A DNA stretch of 42,366 nucleotides. Origin: Vibrio maritimus (GTDB lineage: Bacteria; Pseudomonadota; Gammaproteobacteria; Enterobacterales; Vibrionaceae). The position numbers and the translations under genes are program-made. Each line of letters begins with the position of its first letter. Within the stretch, counting starts at the first letter, position 1. The notes beneath the pieces are model-generated. The model was not told where the DNA came from, ran no database searches, and saw nothing but the letters and a program-made list of their open reading frames with translations. This document shows positions 16,547 to 25,050 of this stretch, piece by piece. The stretch covers positions 1 through 42,366 of the forward strand of contig JYJJ01000013.1 of assembly GCA_003263775.1 (NCBI GenBank), in the 5' to 3' direction.

Positions 16547-17403
16547 TATTCGAGCTCCACTTTACGGTTTAAGAGCTTGCCTGCACGGTAGTAGGCATAC
16601 AACATCACTGCCATCGCGGCGGTGAGGGCGATACTCGTCGCTGCGCCAAACGGCCAATCACGAGCATTCAGTATTTGACTCTTAATCACGTTACCAATCA
16701 GAAGGTTCTTCGCGCCGCCTAGTAAGTCAGCGATGTAGAACATCCCTAATGCAGGTAGTAGTACAAGCAGACAGCCGCCAATAATACCTGGCATGGTCAA
16801 TGGCAAGATAACTTTCGTCAGCGTTTGCCATTTGTTAGCACCGAGATCGCGCGCAGCTTCTATATAGGTGCCGTCCAGTTTCTCAATCGCTGAGTAAAGC
16901 GGGAGGATCATGAATGGCAACAGGATATAAACTAAGCCGATCATAACAGCGGTTTCGGTGTACATAATGCGCAAAGGCTTATCGATGATGTCTAAAGCCA
17001 ACAGACTCTTGTTTAAGATGCCTTGAGTACCTAAGACAATCTTCAAACCATAGGTACGGATTAAAGAGTTAGTCCAGAAAGGTACTATCACCAAAAACAG
17101 CATAAACGGACGCCATTTTTCTGGCATCTTCGCTACGATATACGCAAATGGATAACCAACCACCAAACAGATAAAGGTTGCCACGATCGCCATGTAGAAC
17201 GAGTGGAATAAGACCTTTGCGTATAGCGGGTCGAGTAAACGTGCGTAGTTCTCGAGTGTGAACGTCATTTCAATCAGGTTAGCTTCGTCTCGAGTTAGGA
17301 AGCTTGTACCAATGATCATCACATTTGGAATCAGTACAAATAGTACTAACCAGCCGACAATCAGAGTGATAATGGCGTTCTGTAGATTAAACTTCTTGCT
17401 CAT
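16546..17403 (-). CDS. potB: Polyamine ABC transporter permease PotB
   Basis: This 285-residue permease has six membrane helices, the family segment [18 protein letters not shown] near residue 111, and the EAA loop [20 protein letters not shown]. It pairs with PotC. The start at 17403 lies inside the end of potA (17 bases of overlap), and its stop overlaps the potC start, so potA, potB and potC are tightly linked. Confidence 0.94.
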   Translation of the reverse strand: MSKKFNLQNAIITLIVGWLVLFVLIPNVMIIGTSFLTRDEANLIEMTFTLENYARLLDPLYAKVLFHSFYMAIVATFICLVVGYPFAYIVAKMPEKWRPFMLFLVIVPFWTNSLIRTYGLKIVLGTQGILNKSLLALDIIDKPLRIMYTETAVMIGLVYILLPFMILPLYSAIEKLDGTYIEAARDLGANKWQTLTKVILPLTMPGIIGGCLLVLLPALGMFYIADLLGGAKNLLIGNVIKSQILNARDWPFGAATSIALTAAMAVMLYAYYRAGKLLNRKVELE

Positions 17404-18502
17404 CTTTTAGCACCACTTCCCAGCTTTCAACCCAAGTAACGGCAACCTTTTGACCTAGCGAGTGGTCGACATCTGGATCGTCTTCGTTAAAGAATTCACT
17501 CACCATTACACGCATACCAGACTCAAGTTCTACGACAGAATCTAGCGTCATACCTTTATAAGTGCGCTCTGCTACGTGACCAACGATCCCTTTATTTTCA
17601 GACTCTTTGATCTCTTCGATACGTAAATCTTCTGGGCGAAGCAATACTTGAAGCTTTTCACCAGATTCAAACGCTTTGTCGTAGTAAACGATGCTCTTTT
17701 GACCTTCAATTTCGGCATTGATACGTTTGTCGTCAATGCGGTCAATTGCCGTTGCGTTAAACACGTTGATCTCGCCAATGAAGCGAGCAACGAACAGATT
17801 TTTCGGCTCTTCGTAGATTTCACGAGGAGAACCGTCTTGCTCGATCACACCGTCACGCATCACGATGATACGATCTGACATCGACAGTGCTTCTTCTTGG
17901 TCGTGGGTAACGAAAATAAAGGTAATACCCAGTTGGCGCTGAAGCTGCTTGAGCTCAATCTGCATTTGCTTACGCAGTTTGTAGTCAAGTGCAGACAGAG
18001 ATTCGTCCAACAGTAGAACCTTTGGCTTGTTCACTACAGCGCGGGCAATCGCAATACGTTGCTGCTGACCACCAGAAAGCTGATGAGGTTTACGCTGAGC
18101 CATTTTCTCTAGGCGCACCATTTTCAACGCTTCTAGAACGCGAGGCTCTATTTCAGCGTTTGGCACTTTTTGCATACGCAAACCAAATGCCACGTTTTCG
18201 AAAACGGTCATATGAGGGAAGAGGGCATAGCTCTGGAAAACAGTATTGACGTGTCTCTGTTCAGCAGGGACTTCCGTTACATCTTGGCCAGCGAGATTGA
18301 GTCTACCACTGTCGACGGTTTCAAAACCGGCGATCATTCTTAGTACTGTGGTCTTACCGCAACCCGAAGGACCCAAAATAGTGAGAAACTCACCATGATT
18401 AACGTTTAAGTTAAGATTTGCGATGATTTCCTTACCATCGAAACTTTTACTCACACCAGCAAGCTGTACGACTGGTGTTCCTTCTGAATGTTTAGCGTTC
18501 AA
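17387..18502 (-). CDS. potA: Polyamine ABC transporter ATPase PotA (start uncertain)
   Basis: The protein has Walker [11 protein letters not shown], the signature [14 protein letters not shown], Walker [13 protein letters not shown], the switch His in FVTHDQEEA and a C-terminal TOBE-type domain, so it drives PotBC uptake. The start is unclear. A TTG at 18502 gives 371 residues with GGAG 11 bases upstream. The ATG at 18556 adds 18 unconserved residues and has no ribosome site. A GTG at 18519 would be in frame if one G were missing after it, giving a G-E-K-Q-T N-terminus as I recall for Vibrio relatives. Given the many lost G residues in this window, that third option is realistic. Confidence 0.92.
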   Translation of the reverse strand: MNAKHSEGTPVVQLAGVSKSFDGKEIIANLNLNVNHGEFLTILGPSGCGKTTVLRMIAGFETVDSGRLNLAGQDVTEVPAEQRHVNTVFQSYALFPHMTVFENVAFGLRMQKVPNAEIEPRVLEALKMVRLEKMAQRKPHQLSGGQQQRIAIARAVVNKPKVLLLDESLSALDYKLRKQMQIELKQLQRQLGITFIFVTHDQEEALSMSDRIIVMRDGVIEQDGSPREIYEEPKNLFVARFIGEINVFNATAIDRIDDKRINAEIEGQKSIVYYDKAFESGEKLQVLLRPEDLRIEEIKESENKGIVGHVAERTYKGMTLDSVVELESGMRVMVSEFFNEDDPDVDHSLGQKVAVTWVESWEVVLKDEQEV

Positions 18503-18767
18503 CGTCTGTTTTTCTCCACCTCGGCCGGAATTTGAGCGGCCAGTTGCTATACACATTTAAGGCGCGCATCATAATCACCAATTGGGTGAAATCAAAGCAT
18601 TTTCTTATCCCGAAACGAAAAAATTTTGCAGGTAAAACTAAACATTATTTACCATACTAGGTTTAAAGCGCGTCGAGTTGAATATTTTGCCTTATCAATT
18701 GGTTAATTATCACCCAAAAAGACCGAAAAGCAAGGTGATAACAGTGATAAAACAATCTCGTTACCGC

Positions 18768-18773
18768 TATAAT
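18768..18773 (+). promoter_or_regulatory. Sigma-70 -10 box upstream of yciC
   Basis: TATAAT at 18768-18773 is a perfect -10 hexamer, with a weak -35 (TGATAA, 18745-18750) at 17-base spacing. The rest of the 330-base gap between potA and yciC (18503-18829) is AT-rich and should also hold the leftward potA promoter, which I cannot place with confidence. The imperfect dyad TCACCAATTGGGTGA lies at about 18576-18590. Confidence 0.5.
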
Positions 18774-18829
18774 GTCGCAGCCTTTTCAACGAAGAAATGT
18801 ACTCGTATAGAGTGTCACTTGGAAAACAT

Positions 18830-19687
18830 ATGAAAAACGATTTTGAAAGAGACTTCAATTTAGGTGGCTCAATTGAGCGCGCTATCTCAGGGAAATATGA
18901 CCTCAAGGCTGGGGCTGTGTTCCAAGAAGCGTGGCAGCAAACCATCAAGCATTTTTTGTCTTTCTCTCCAGCAATTATTGCCCTCATTTTTGTGCAAGTG
19001 GGTATTTTTTATATCGCACTGCAATTACAACTCGGCGATCCATCCGTTATCTTGCAAGCGTTCCAAGACCCAAGCTTGCTAGATCAGAGCATTTTTCAGG
19101 CTATTTTTGTTGCTAACTTTAGTTATGAAGTCGTGAGTGCACCTGTATTCGCGGGTATCTCGCTAATGGCGATGAGCCACGCAGCAGGCCTTACAACGAA
19201 AACCAGACACATCGGCAAAGGTCTACAGTTTACCGTTCCGGTTATTATAGCCACTTTGTTCAGCCTGATGTTGCAAGGTGTGGTGAGCATGATTTTGCCA
19301 TTCCTTTCGATGTATCTATCTCTTGCATTTAGCCAATCTATATTGCTTATCTGCGAGAAAAAAGTTCCGCCGCTGCAGTCTTTGTTGTTATCACTGCGTG
19401 CGGTAAACAAGAAGATTTTCGTACTAGCAGGTATCTACACCTTAGTGATGTTGATGTTCATTGTCGGAGCGATGCTCTACGGTATTGGCCTAATCTTTGT
19501 ATTACCGTTTTTCTTCCACGTAAAAGGTATTGTTTATCGCGAAATGTTTGGTATCACCCTAAAGATTGTTGCCACTGAAGACAATGGCTCAAACGATTCT
19601 GGCAACGACAGCAACGACGACAACGACAATACACCACCAAGAAACGACGATAAGCCTAATAAGAACCCTGAGGTATTTGATGCGTAG
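18830..19687 (+). CDS. yciC: YciC-family (UPF0259) inner-membrane protein
   Basis: The 285-residue protein has about six membrane helices and the YciC/UPF0259 pattern: a cytoplasmic N-terminus with KAGAVFQEAWQQTIKHF, then helices beginning FSPAIIALIFVQVGIFY and ending in LIFVLPFFFHVKGIVYREMFG. The role is unknown; E. coli homologues have been linked to envelope homeostasis. The C-terminus (residues about 253-280) is a low-complexity Asn/Asp run, unusual for the family. The ATG at 18830 follows GGAAAA; an upstream ATG at 18797 is less likely. The stop overlaps the start of the next gene (ATGCGTAG). Confidence 0.8.
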   Translation: MKNDFERDFNLGGSIERAISGKYDLKAGAVFQEAWQQTIKHFLSFSPAIIALIFVQVGIFYIALQLQLGDPSVILQAFQDPSLLDQSIFQAIFVANFSYEVVSAPVFAGISLMAMSHAAGLTTKTRHIGKGLQFTVPVIIATLFSLMLQGVVSMILPFLSMYLSLAFSQSILLICEKKVPPLQSLLLSLRAVNKKIFVLAGIYTLVMLMFIVGAMLYGIGLIFVLPFFFHVKGIVYREMFGITLKIVATEDNGSNDSGNDSNDDNDNTPPRNDDKPNKNPEVFDA

Positions 19688-20474
19688 TTCGCATAAATTT
19701 CTTTCTATCGCTGCGCTCCTGACAGGGAGCGCTTTTTTGTTCCTTTCTGAAAAATCTGCGGATGACAGTGAAGATGAAGCTATCATCTTGCCAGCCATTG
19801 CAGAAGAGAAGCCTGATATTGCGAGCATTACGGACACTAATCAGAAAAAGCAGACGTTTTTTGACTACTTGAGACCAGGAGTCGCCATTGAAAACGCTCG
19901 AATAGAAAAAGAGCGCAGACGATTACTTAGCATTAAGCTAGCACTGGATGAGCAGTCCCTAACGAGTGAACAACAAGCGACAGCAAAGCGCCTTGGTAAA
20001 CTCTATTCATTGGAGCCTTCCGAGGTGAACTATGAATGGGTCAATGCAATGCTTGAAAGGGTAGATGTTTTGCCTGAAGCATTGGTGTTGACGCAAGCGG
20101 CCAACGAATCGGCATGGGGAACATCGCGTTTTGCCAACGAAGCAAATAACTATTTTGGTCAGTGGTGTTATACGAAGGGATGTGGCCTTGTACCGTTGAA
20201 GCGAAGCGAAGGAATGTCGCATGAAGTCGCTAAGTTTAGCTCTCCTCAGCAATCTATCCACGGTTACTTTATGAATGTGAATCGCAACAGAGCATATCAA
20301 GAATTGCGTGATATTCGTGCTGGAATTCGAGAACGAGGTGAAGATTTGCTGTCAGAGACGACGGCACTGGAGCTCACTAATGGGTTACTGCGTTATTCGG
20401 AGCGGGGTGAGGCATACGTCAAAGACCTGCAAGCCATGATTCGACATAATGACAAGTTCTGGACAACACAATAA
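19680..20474 (+). CDS. bax: Bax-like glucosaminidase
   Basis: This 264-residue protein has an N-terminal signal or membrane anchor (FLSIAALLTGSAFLFL) and a C-terminal glucosaminidase domain with LTQAANESAWGTSRFANEAN, where the glutamate in NESAWGTSRFA is the expected catalytic residue, followed by NYFGQWCY and the SIHGYFMNVNRNRAY region. It resembles E. coli Bax and the FlgJ C-terminal domain, enzymes that cut N-acetylglucosaminyl bonds in peptidoglycan. It starts inside the last codons of yciC, so the two are coupled. Confidence 0.85.
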   Translation: MRSSHKFLSIAALLTGSAFLFLSEKSADDSEDEAIILPAIAEEKPDIASITDTNQKKQTFFDYLRPGVAIENARIEKERRRLLSIKLALDEQSLTSEQQATAKRLGKLYSLEPSEVNYEWVNAMLERVDVLPEALVLTQAANESAWGTSRFANEANNYFGQWCYTKGCGLVPLKRSEGMSHEVAKFSSPQQSIHGYFMNVNRNRAYQELRDIRAGIRERGEDLLSETTALELTNGLLRYSERGEAYVKDLQAMIRHNDKFWTTQ

Positions 20475-20491
20475 TAATCAAAGAATTAAAC

Positions 20492-21148
20492 ATGAAAGTA
20501 GTAAAGTTAGCCCTTTTAGGTTTTGCCGCAGCCACATTTGCGGTTCCCACTCTTGCACAAGAGTACATGTTCACCTATTCAAAACTGTTTTCACAGATGA
20601 AGAACAATGCGAAAGAAGGCCATGAAGATGTAAAAGTAGGTTTCTTTTTTGTTGATGCCGATTCGAAAACCTTGTGTCGTATCGAAAAAGCTTGGATGGA
20701 AAAAGAAGAACACTATGAAGAGTTACCAGCGAGCCCTATCAATGAGCTTGTGGTGCCGCTAGATAACAACCTCAAGTCCGCGAATCCGTTGGTGTTTGTA
20801 CACACTCCACAAGATCAGCGCTGCGACTTTTCTATGGTGGTAATGACGACCGAACCTATGTCTGGCAAGGTGACTTATGCAGACGTCGAAAAATTGCTGC
20901 CGCAAATGCAGGTGATGTTAGAAGACTTAGGTGGCATGTTTGCCAGCTGGTTCACTCCGGATGTTGAAGGCATTACTCTAGAGTTCTCGCCTGACATGGA
21001 AGGCGTAATTTCTTTTTCCAATGGCGACTCCATCGCATTAGAAAACGGCAAAGCGCAAGTGCGTCTTAGTGACATCGGCGCAGGTGGTTACATGACTCTT
21101 CCAGGAGAGACGATTCGTATCCTGCCTTATCTTCCTGGCGCTCAGTAA
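20492..21148 (+). CDS. DUF2987 exported protein
   Basis: This 218-residue protein starts with a clear signal peptide (MKVVKLALLGFAAATFAVPT, cleavage after TLA-Q). The mature part begins EYMFTYSKLFSQMKNN and contains CRIEKAWMEKEEHYEELP and CDFSMVVMTTEPMSGKV, the DUF2987 pattern common in Vibrio, Shewanella and relatives. Two cysteines are spaced so that a periplasmic disulfide is possible. The function is unknown. It is 17 bases after the bax-like gene and followed by a terminator-like hairpin. Confidence 0.8.
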   Translation: MKVVKLALLGFAAATFAVPTLAQEYMFTYSKLFSQMKNNAKEGHEDVKVGFFFVDADSKTLCRIEKAWMEKEEHYEELPASPINELVVPLDNNLKSANPLVFVHTPQDQRCDFSMVVMTTEPMSGKVTYADVEKLLPQMQVMLEDLGGMFASWFTPDVEGITLEFSPDMEGVISFSNGDSIALENGKAQVRLSDIGAGGYMTLPGETIRILPYLPGAQ

Positions 21149-21169
21149 GCTGCACATCTTTCTAGAATT

Positions 21170-21199
21170 GTTTGACTCCTAAACCAAAGGGGGTCAAAC
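21170..21199 (+). terminator. Terminator after the DUF2987 gene
   Basis: GTTTGACTCC (21170-21179) pairs with GGGGTCAAAC (21190-21199) with one G-T pair and a ten-base loop. The T-run that follows is weak, so this is a moderate prediction. It separates the yciC-bax-DUF2987 unit from ttcA. Confidence 0.6.
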
Positions 21200-21300
21200 A
21201 ACCATTTAATCTTTATCAAAAAGCTCGTATAATCCACGCCCCAGATTATTCCCAGTAGGAAATCCTATCGTCGACGTTGTCGGCAATGTGAGAGCACGTG

Positions 21301-22192
21301 ATGAATCAGACAGATACAAGAAAAGAAACCCTAGAGTTCAACAAACTTCAAAAGCGTCTTAGAAGAAATGTTGGCAACGCAATTATCGACTACAACATGA
21401 TTGAAGAAAATGATGTGGTGATGGCGTGTATCAGTGGTGGTAAAGATTCATTCGCGATGTTGGATATCCTGTTGAATCTTCAAAAAGCAGCACCAATCAA
21501 GTTTGATGTAGTTGCGGTTAACCTTGATCAGAAACAGCCTGGTTTCCCAGAACACATCCTGCCAGACTATTTTGAAACGCTGAACATTCCGTATTACATC
21601 GTTGATAAAGATACCTACTCAGTGGTTAAAGAGAAGATCCCTGAGGGCAAAACGACATGCGGCTTATGCTCGCGTCTTCGTCGTGGCACGCTTTACTCAT
21701 TTGCGGAGAAAATTGGCGCGACTAAAATTGCACTTGGTCACCACCTTGATGACATTGTGGAAACTATGTTCTTGAACATGTTCCACGGCTCTCGACTAAA
21801 AGCGATGCCACCAAAGCTTCGTTCTGATGATGGCCGTAACGTTGTGATTCGTCCGCTAACGTACTGCGTGAAAAAGATCTGATTAAATACGCTGAACATA
21901 AAGAGTTCCCGATCATTCCTTGTAACTTGTGTGGTTCTCAAGAGAACCTGCAACGTCAGTCGATTAAGGCGATGTTGATTGATTGGGATAAGAAGACTCC
22001 GGGTCGCGTTGAAGCTATCTTCAAATCGATTCAAAACGTTAGCCCTAGTCAGCTAGCTGACGCGAACTGTTTGATTTTGTTAACTTGCCACTCGATCGTG
22101 AAGGTAGCAGAGAAGAATACGAATTCAGTGAAGCGACGGTATCATCAACTAATATTGACGAATCGATGTTTATTGATGTGACTAATGTTTAG
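21301..22192 (+). CDS. ttcA: TtcA, tRNA 2-thiocytidine-32 synthase, two frameshifts
   Basis: The intended 297-residue protein has the PP-loop ATP pyrophosphatase motif [10 protein letters not shown] (residues 44-53), the cluster-binding pair [13 protein letters not shown], and later [14 protein letters not shown] (residues about 205-218). It adds sulfur to cytidine 32 of certain tRNAs using ATP and a 4Fe-4S cluster. One C is missing near 21866 (TYCREKD) and another near 22062 (QLADREL), which split the protein into three frames; restoring both gives the family C-terminus ...[13 protein letters not shown]...[18 protein letters not shown] one codon earlier (21298) is also possible as start. Confidence 0.93.
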
Positions 22193-22208
22193 TTGTAACT
22201 CTTACTAG

Positions 22209-22240
22209 AAAAACGCCCCTCGATGAGGGGCGTTTTTTTT
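22209..22240. terminator. Bidirectional terminator between ttcA and uspE
   Basis: AAAAACGCCCCTC and GAGGGGCGTTTTT form a perfect stem around GAT, with T8 on the right and A5 on the left. It serves the convergent ttcA and uspE transcripts. Confidence 0.93.
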
Positions 22241-22258
22241 ATTAGGACTGACTTGGGT

Positions 22259-23185
22259 CTAGAGGCTGATATAGCCATCGGGCTTAAGCGCCATGACATC
22301 GCAATTGATCTTATCAATCACATGCTCTGCCGTATTACCAATAAACACCGCAGACAAACCCGTGCGACCAGTCGTACCAAGAATCACCATGCCGGCATCA
22401 AGCTGACGAGCAACATCTGGAATAATGTCCTCTGGCAACCCTTGCTCAACAATGGTTTGCTCTTCAGCATAACCATGTTTTTGACGCAGTGCTTTCATCG
22501 CCGTTAGATGGTGACCACGAACAGCGTCGGTGTAAGTTGCAGGATCAAACTCTGGGAGTTCAATAGTGATGTTTGCAGGTGTAACGGGGTAGGCGTTAAC
22601 AAGATAACCCGTTGCGTCGAGACGTTCGGTTAAACTATCAAGTTGCTTCACCATACAATCATTTAAATCGATGTGGGTTGGGTTTTCTGAGCCAACGTGA
22701 ACCGATGCAATAATATTGGCTTTCTCTGGCCAATCGGCATTCTTAACTAACAAAACAGGTACTGGACATTTGCGAAGTAGGTGCCAGTCTGTTGGTGTGA
22801 AAATCACTGACTCGAGAATGTCGTGTTTGCGAGTGGCTTTGATAACTATGTCTTGCTGTCCCTCAAAAACTTCTTCTACGATCGCTACGTAAGGTCTGTT
22901 ATGCCAAACAACGGTAACGTCGAAATCAAAGCTGTCGTCGAGGTAAGGTTTCGCGACACTTCTCATCCATTCTTCGCGTTGGTGTATTACACCACGTCTC
23001 ATTGCGTCACGCTCTTCATGTGACAACATGGAAGTCATGTCGTAAGAGAAATCGTAGATAGATAAGAAGAAACGGATGTGGCTCCTGGATTTGCTCTTCT
23101 TAGCAAGTTGAACCGCACGAGCAAGGGCAGGCTGCTCATCGCTATTGAGATTCGCTACGACGAGGATTTTACTGTAGATGCTCAT
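22259..23185 (-). CDS. uspE: Universal stress protein UspE
   Basis: This 308-residue protein carries two tandem Usp domains. The first starts SIYSKILVVANLNSDEQPAL and the second near residue 158 with ANIIASVHVGSENPTH; the second ends with the ATP-loop-like sequence LGTTGRTGLSAVFIGNTAEH. This is the UspE layout. It is a cytoplasmic stress protein linked to motility, aggregation and survival in E. coli. In many gammaproteobacteria, as here, uspE lies directly downstream of fnr. The gene has its own ribosome site (GGGAGTA) ahead of the ATG at 23185. Confidence 0.93.
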   Translation of the reverse strand: MSIYSKILVVANLNSDEQPALARAVQLAKKSKSRSHIRFFLSIYDFSYDMTSMLSHEERDAMRRGVIHQREEWMRSVAKPYLDDSFDFDVTVVWHNRPYVAIVEEVFEGQQDIVIKATRKHDILESVIFTPTDWHLLRKCPVPVLLVKNADWPEKANIIASVHVGSENPTHIDLNDCMVKQLDSLTERLDATGYLVNAYPVTPANITIELPEFDPATYTDAVRGHHLTAMKALRQKHGYAEEQTIVEQGLPEDIIPDVARQLDAGMVILGTTGRTGLSAVFIGNTAEHVIDKINCDVMALKPDGYISL

Positions 23186-23283
23186 AGATACTCCCTACCT
23201 AATTGGGTCATTACCTATAAACACTTTAGCGCAAATCTCTGAATTTTTTTAGAAAAATTGGATTTTAAAGGGAAGAAAATTTG

Positions 23284-23307
23284 AAGTGGCTCATTGTAGA
23301 GCCACTT
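23284..23307 (-). terminator. Terminator of fnr
   Basis: AAGTGGCTC and GAGCCACTT form a perfect nine-base stem with a six-base loop, followed on the minus strand by CAAATTTTC. It lies 34 bases after the fnr stop. Confidence 0.75.
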
Positions 23308-23341
23308 AGGAAAGGTTGCAAAAATCGATGAGCTGACGAGC

Positions 23342-24088
23342 TTATTCTTTAGAAACGCCAGCCATTTCCATCAGTGCATCATGGTCAATGATAGTGATAT
23401 ATTTACCTTTAACACTCAGTACTTCAGCTTTTTGGAAGCGGCCAAGTAGGCGACTGATGGTCTCAACCGTTAGACCCAAATAGTTACCGATGTCACCGCG
23501 AGTCATTGTCAGGCGGAACTCTCTCGGACTAAAACCACGTTGTGAGAAACGCGTTGATAGGTTGTATAGGAAAGCTGCAAGACGCTCTTCAGCATTCTTC
23601 TTAGAAAGCAGCAAAATCATCTCTTGATCGCCTTTGATTTCATTCGACATCAAACGCATGATTTGTTGGCGAAGTTTAGGCATTTTACCTGAAAGGTCAT
23701 CAAGAATTTCGTAAGGGATTTCGCACACCATTGACGTTTCAAGAGCTTGTGCAAAGCTTGGGTGCTCATCACCAGTAATAGCATCGAAACCCACTAGATC
23801 ACCAGCTAGGTGGAAAGCAGTGATCTGCTCGTCGCCTTGCTCGGTAATGGTGTAACTTTTAATTGTCCCTGAGCGAATTGCGTAAAGTGACTTTAATTCG
23901 TCACCTGCTTTGAATAGCTCTTGGCCTTTTTGGATCGGCTTTTTACGCTCAATAATTTGGTCTAGTTGATCAAGCTCAGATTCGTTGAGAGTAAAGGGGA
24001 TGCAGAGCTGACTAATGCTGCAATCTTGGCAATGAATCGCACAGCCGCCAGACTGAACACGTTTTGCTACAGGCTTTTCAGAAATCAT
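23342..24088 (-). CDS. fnr: Fnr, oxygen-sensing transcription regulator
   Basis: The 248-residue protein has the N-terminal cluster cysteines Cys16, Cys20, Cys23 and Cys29 ([16 protein letters not shown]), a further cysteine near residue 122 ([10 protein letters not shown]), a cyclic-nucleotide-binding-type fold, and a C-terminal helix-turn-helix [20 protein letters not shown], whose E..SR matches the FNR recognition helix. The 4Fe-4S cluster forms without oxygen and allows dimers to bind TTGAT-N4-ATCAA. A perfect site lies just upstream, so it probably regulates itself. The adjacent cbb3 oxidase genes are likely targets. Confidence 0.96.
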   Translation of the reverse strand: MISEKPVAKRVQSGGCAIHCQDCSISQLCIPFTLNESELDQLDQIIERKKPIQKGQELFKAGDELKSLYAIRSGTIKSYTITEQGDEQITAFHLAGDLVGFDAITGDEHPSFAQALETSMVCEIPYEILDDLSGKMPKLRQQIMRLMSNEIKGDQEMILLLSKKNAEERLAAFLYNLSTRFSQRGFSPREFRLTMTRGDIGNYLGLTVETISRLLGRFQKAEVLSVKGKYITIIDHDALMEMAGVSKE

Positions 24089-24104
24089 AACAACCTTTCA
24101 CTAT

Positions 24105-24118
24105 TTGATGTACATCAA
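24105..24118. promoter_or_regulatory. Perfect FNR box upstream of fnr
   Basis: TTGATGTACATCAA matches the FNR consensus at all ten specified positions. It lies 17-30 bases upstream of the fnr start codon, a position that suits repression of fnr by its own product as known in E. coli. Confidence 0.85.
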
Positions 24119-24179
24119 GATTTTATCATTCATTACCCCCAAAGGGTAGCTAAAAAATCAATGATAAAACAATCATCTA

Positions 24180-24853
24180 TTAGTTTGCGCTAAAAATCAT
24201 CACCGACTCGTAACCTGTATATAGTCCATAAACGAGTATCGAAACTGCGGCGATGTTGCGGAAAATAAGTGAATTTTGCAGGGATTTTAATTTTGTAGCG
24301 CTCGTGCCTACTAGCAACATAGCGGGCAAGGTACCAAGGCCAAAAGCCAACATGGTGGCGCCGCCGCCCAATGCACTTCCAGATACGGCTGCCCAGGTTA
24401 ATACCGAGTAGACAAGGCCGCATGGCAACCAGCCCCATAAAAAACCAAACGGTATGGCATGAGAACTGTGTTTTAGTGGCAGTAGTTTATTGGCGAGAGG
24501 CGAGATACGCTTCCATAACGACTGACCCAGTGCTTCAACCTTTAGCAGTCCATTCCACCATCGACCCACATAGAAAGCGAGCAACACCATAAATAAAGCG
24601 GCGATGATGCGAACAAACGCAAGCGATTGATTGAACTGGGAAAGCGATGCAATCCCTGCAATCGTTCCACCCACAACACTACCGATCAACGTGTAACTTA
24701 GCAAACGGCCAAGGTTGTAATTGATTATAAGTGTGGTGGGGGTTTTATTCGATTGTCCAATGGAAAGAAGGGAGCAATGCCACCGCACATTCCCATGCAG
24801 TGGCCGGCGCCTAAAAGCCCGATGGTAAAAGCACCAATTAGGTCAAGATTCAC
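24180..24853 (-). CDS. TauE/SafE-type (UreH-like) membrane protein of the cco cluster, frameshifted
   Basis: The intended 224-residue protein starts at the GTG at 24853, overlapping the ccoS end by 11 bases, and begins MNLDLIGAFTIGLLGAGHCM. The motif GHCMGMCGG is the hallmark of this branch and may bind metal. One T is missing near 24768 (IASLLSIGQS), which splits it. About six membrane helices follow, including a WLPCGLVYSVLTWAA segment. Proteins of this kind commonly sit at the end of ccoGHIS clusters and are suspected to help copper or haem delivery to cbb3 oxidase; the substrate is not known. Confidence 0.8.
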
Positions 24854-25049
24854 GCGAGTCTTCCTGTTTCGGTTTGTGACTCGCTTGTTTTGCTAGTGCT
24901 TTTTGGTCGGTGTCTTCGTCAAACAAAATATTGTGACCTTGACGTTCTAGATCTTCAAACTGTTCGCTTTTCACCGCCCATAAGAAGATGGCAACAGCCA
25001 CACACACCAAAACAATGGCGATGGGAATGAGGATATAGATGCTTTCCAT
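24843..25049 (-). CDS. ccoS: CcoS, cbb3 oxidase maturation protein
   Basis: The 68-residue protein starts MESIYILIPIAIVLVCVAVA, a single membrane helix, followed by the CcoS motif FLWAVKSEQFEDLERQG and a charged tail. CcoS is needed to put cofactors into the cbb3 oxidase in Rhodobacter. Its ATG is one base after the ccoI stop (TAA-C-ATG), so it is translated with ccoI. Confidence 0.93.
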   Translation of the reverse strand: MESIYILIPIAIVLVCVAVAIFLWAVKSEQFEDLERQGHNILFDEDTDQKALAKQASHKPKQEDSRES

Positions 25050-25050
25050 G

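Noticed and set aside
21301..22192. Programmed ribosomal frameshifting in ttcA, ccoI, hlyD or others
   Set aside because: No shared slippery sequence or downstream structure; the breaks fall at unrelated places and need restored bases, which fits sequence error better.
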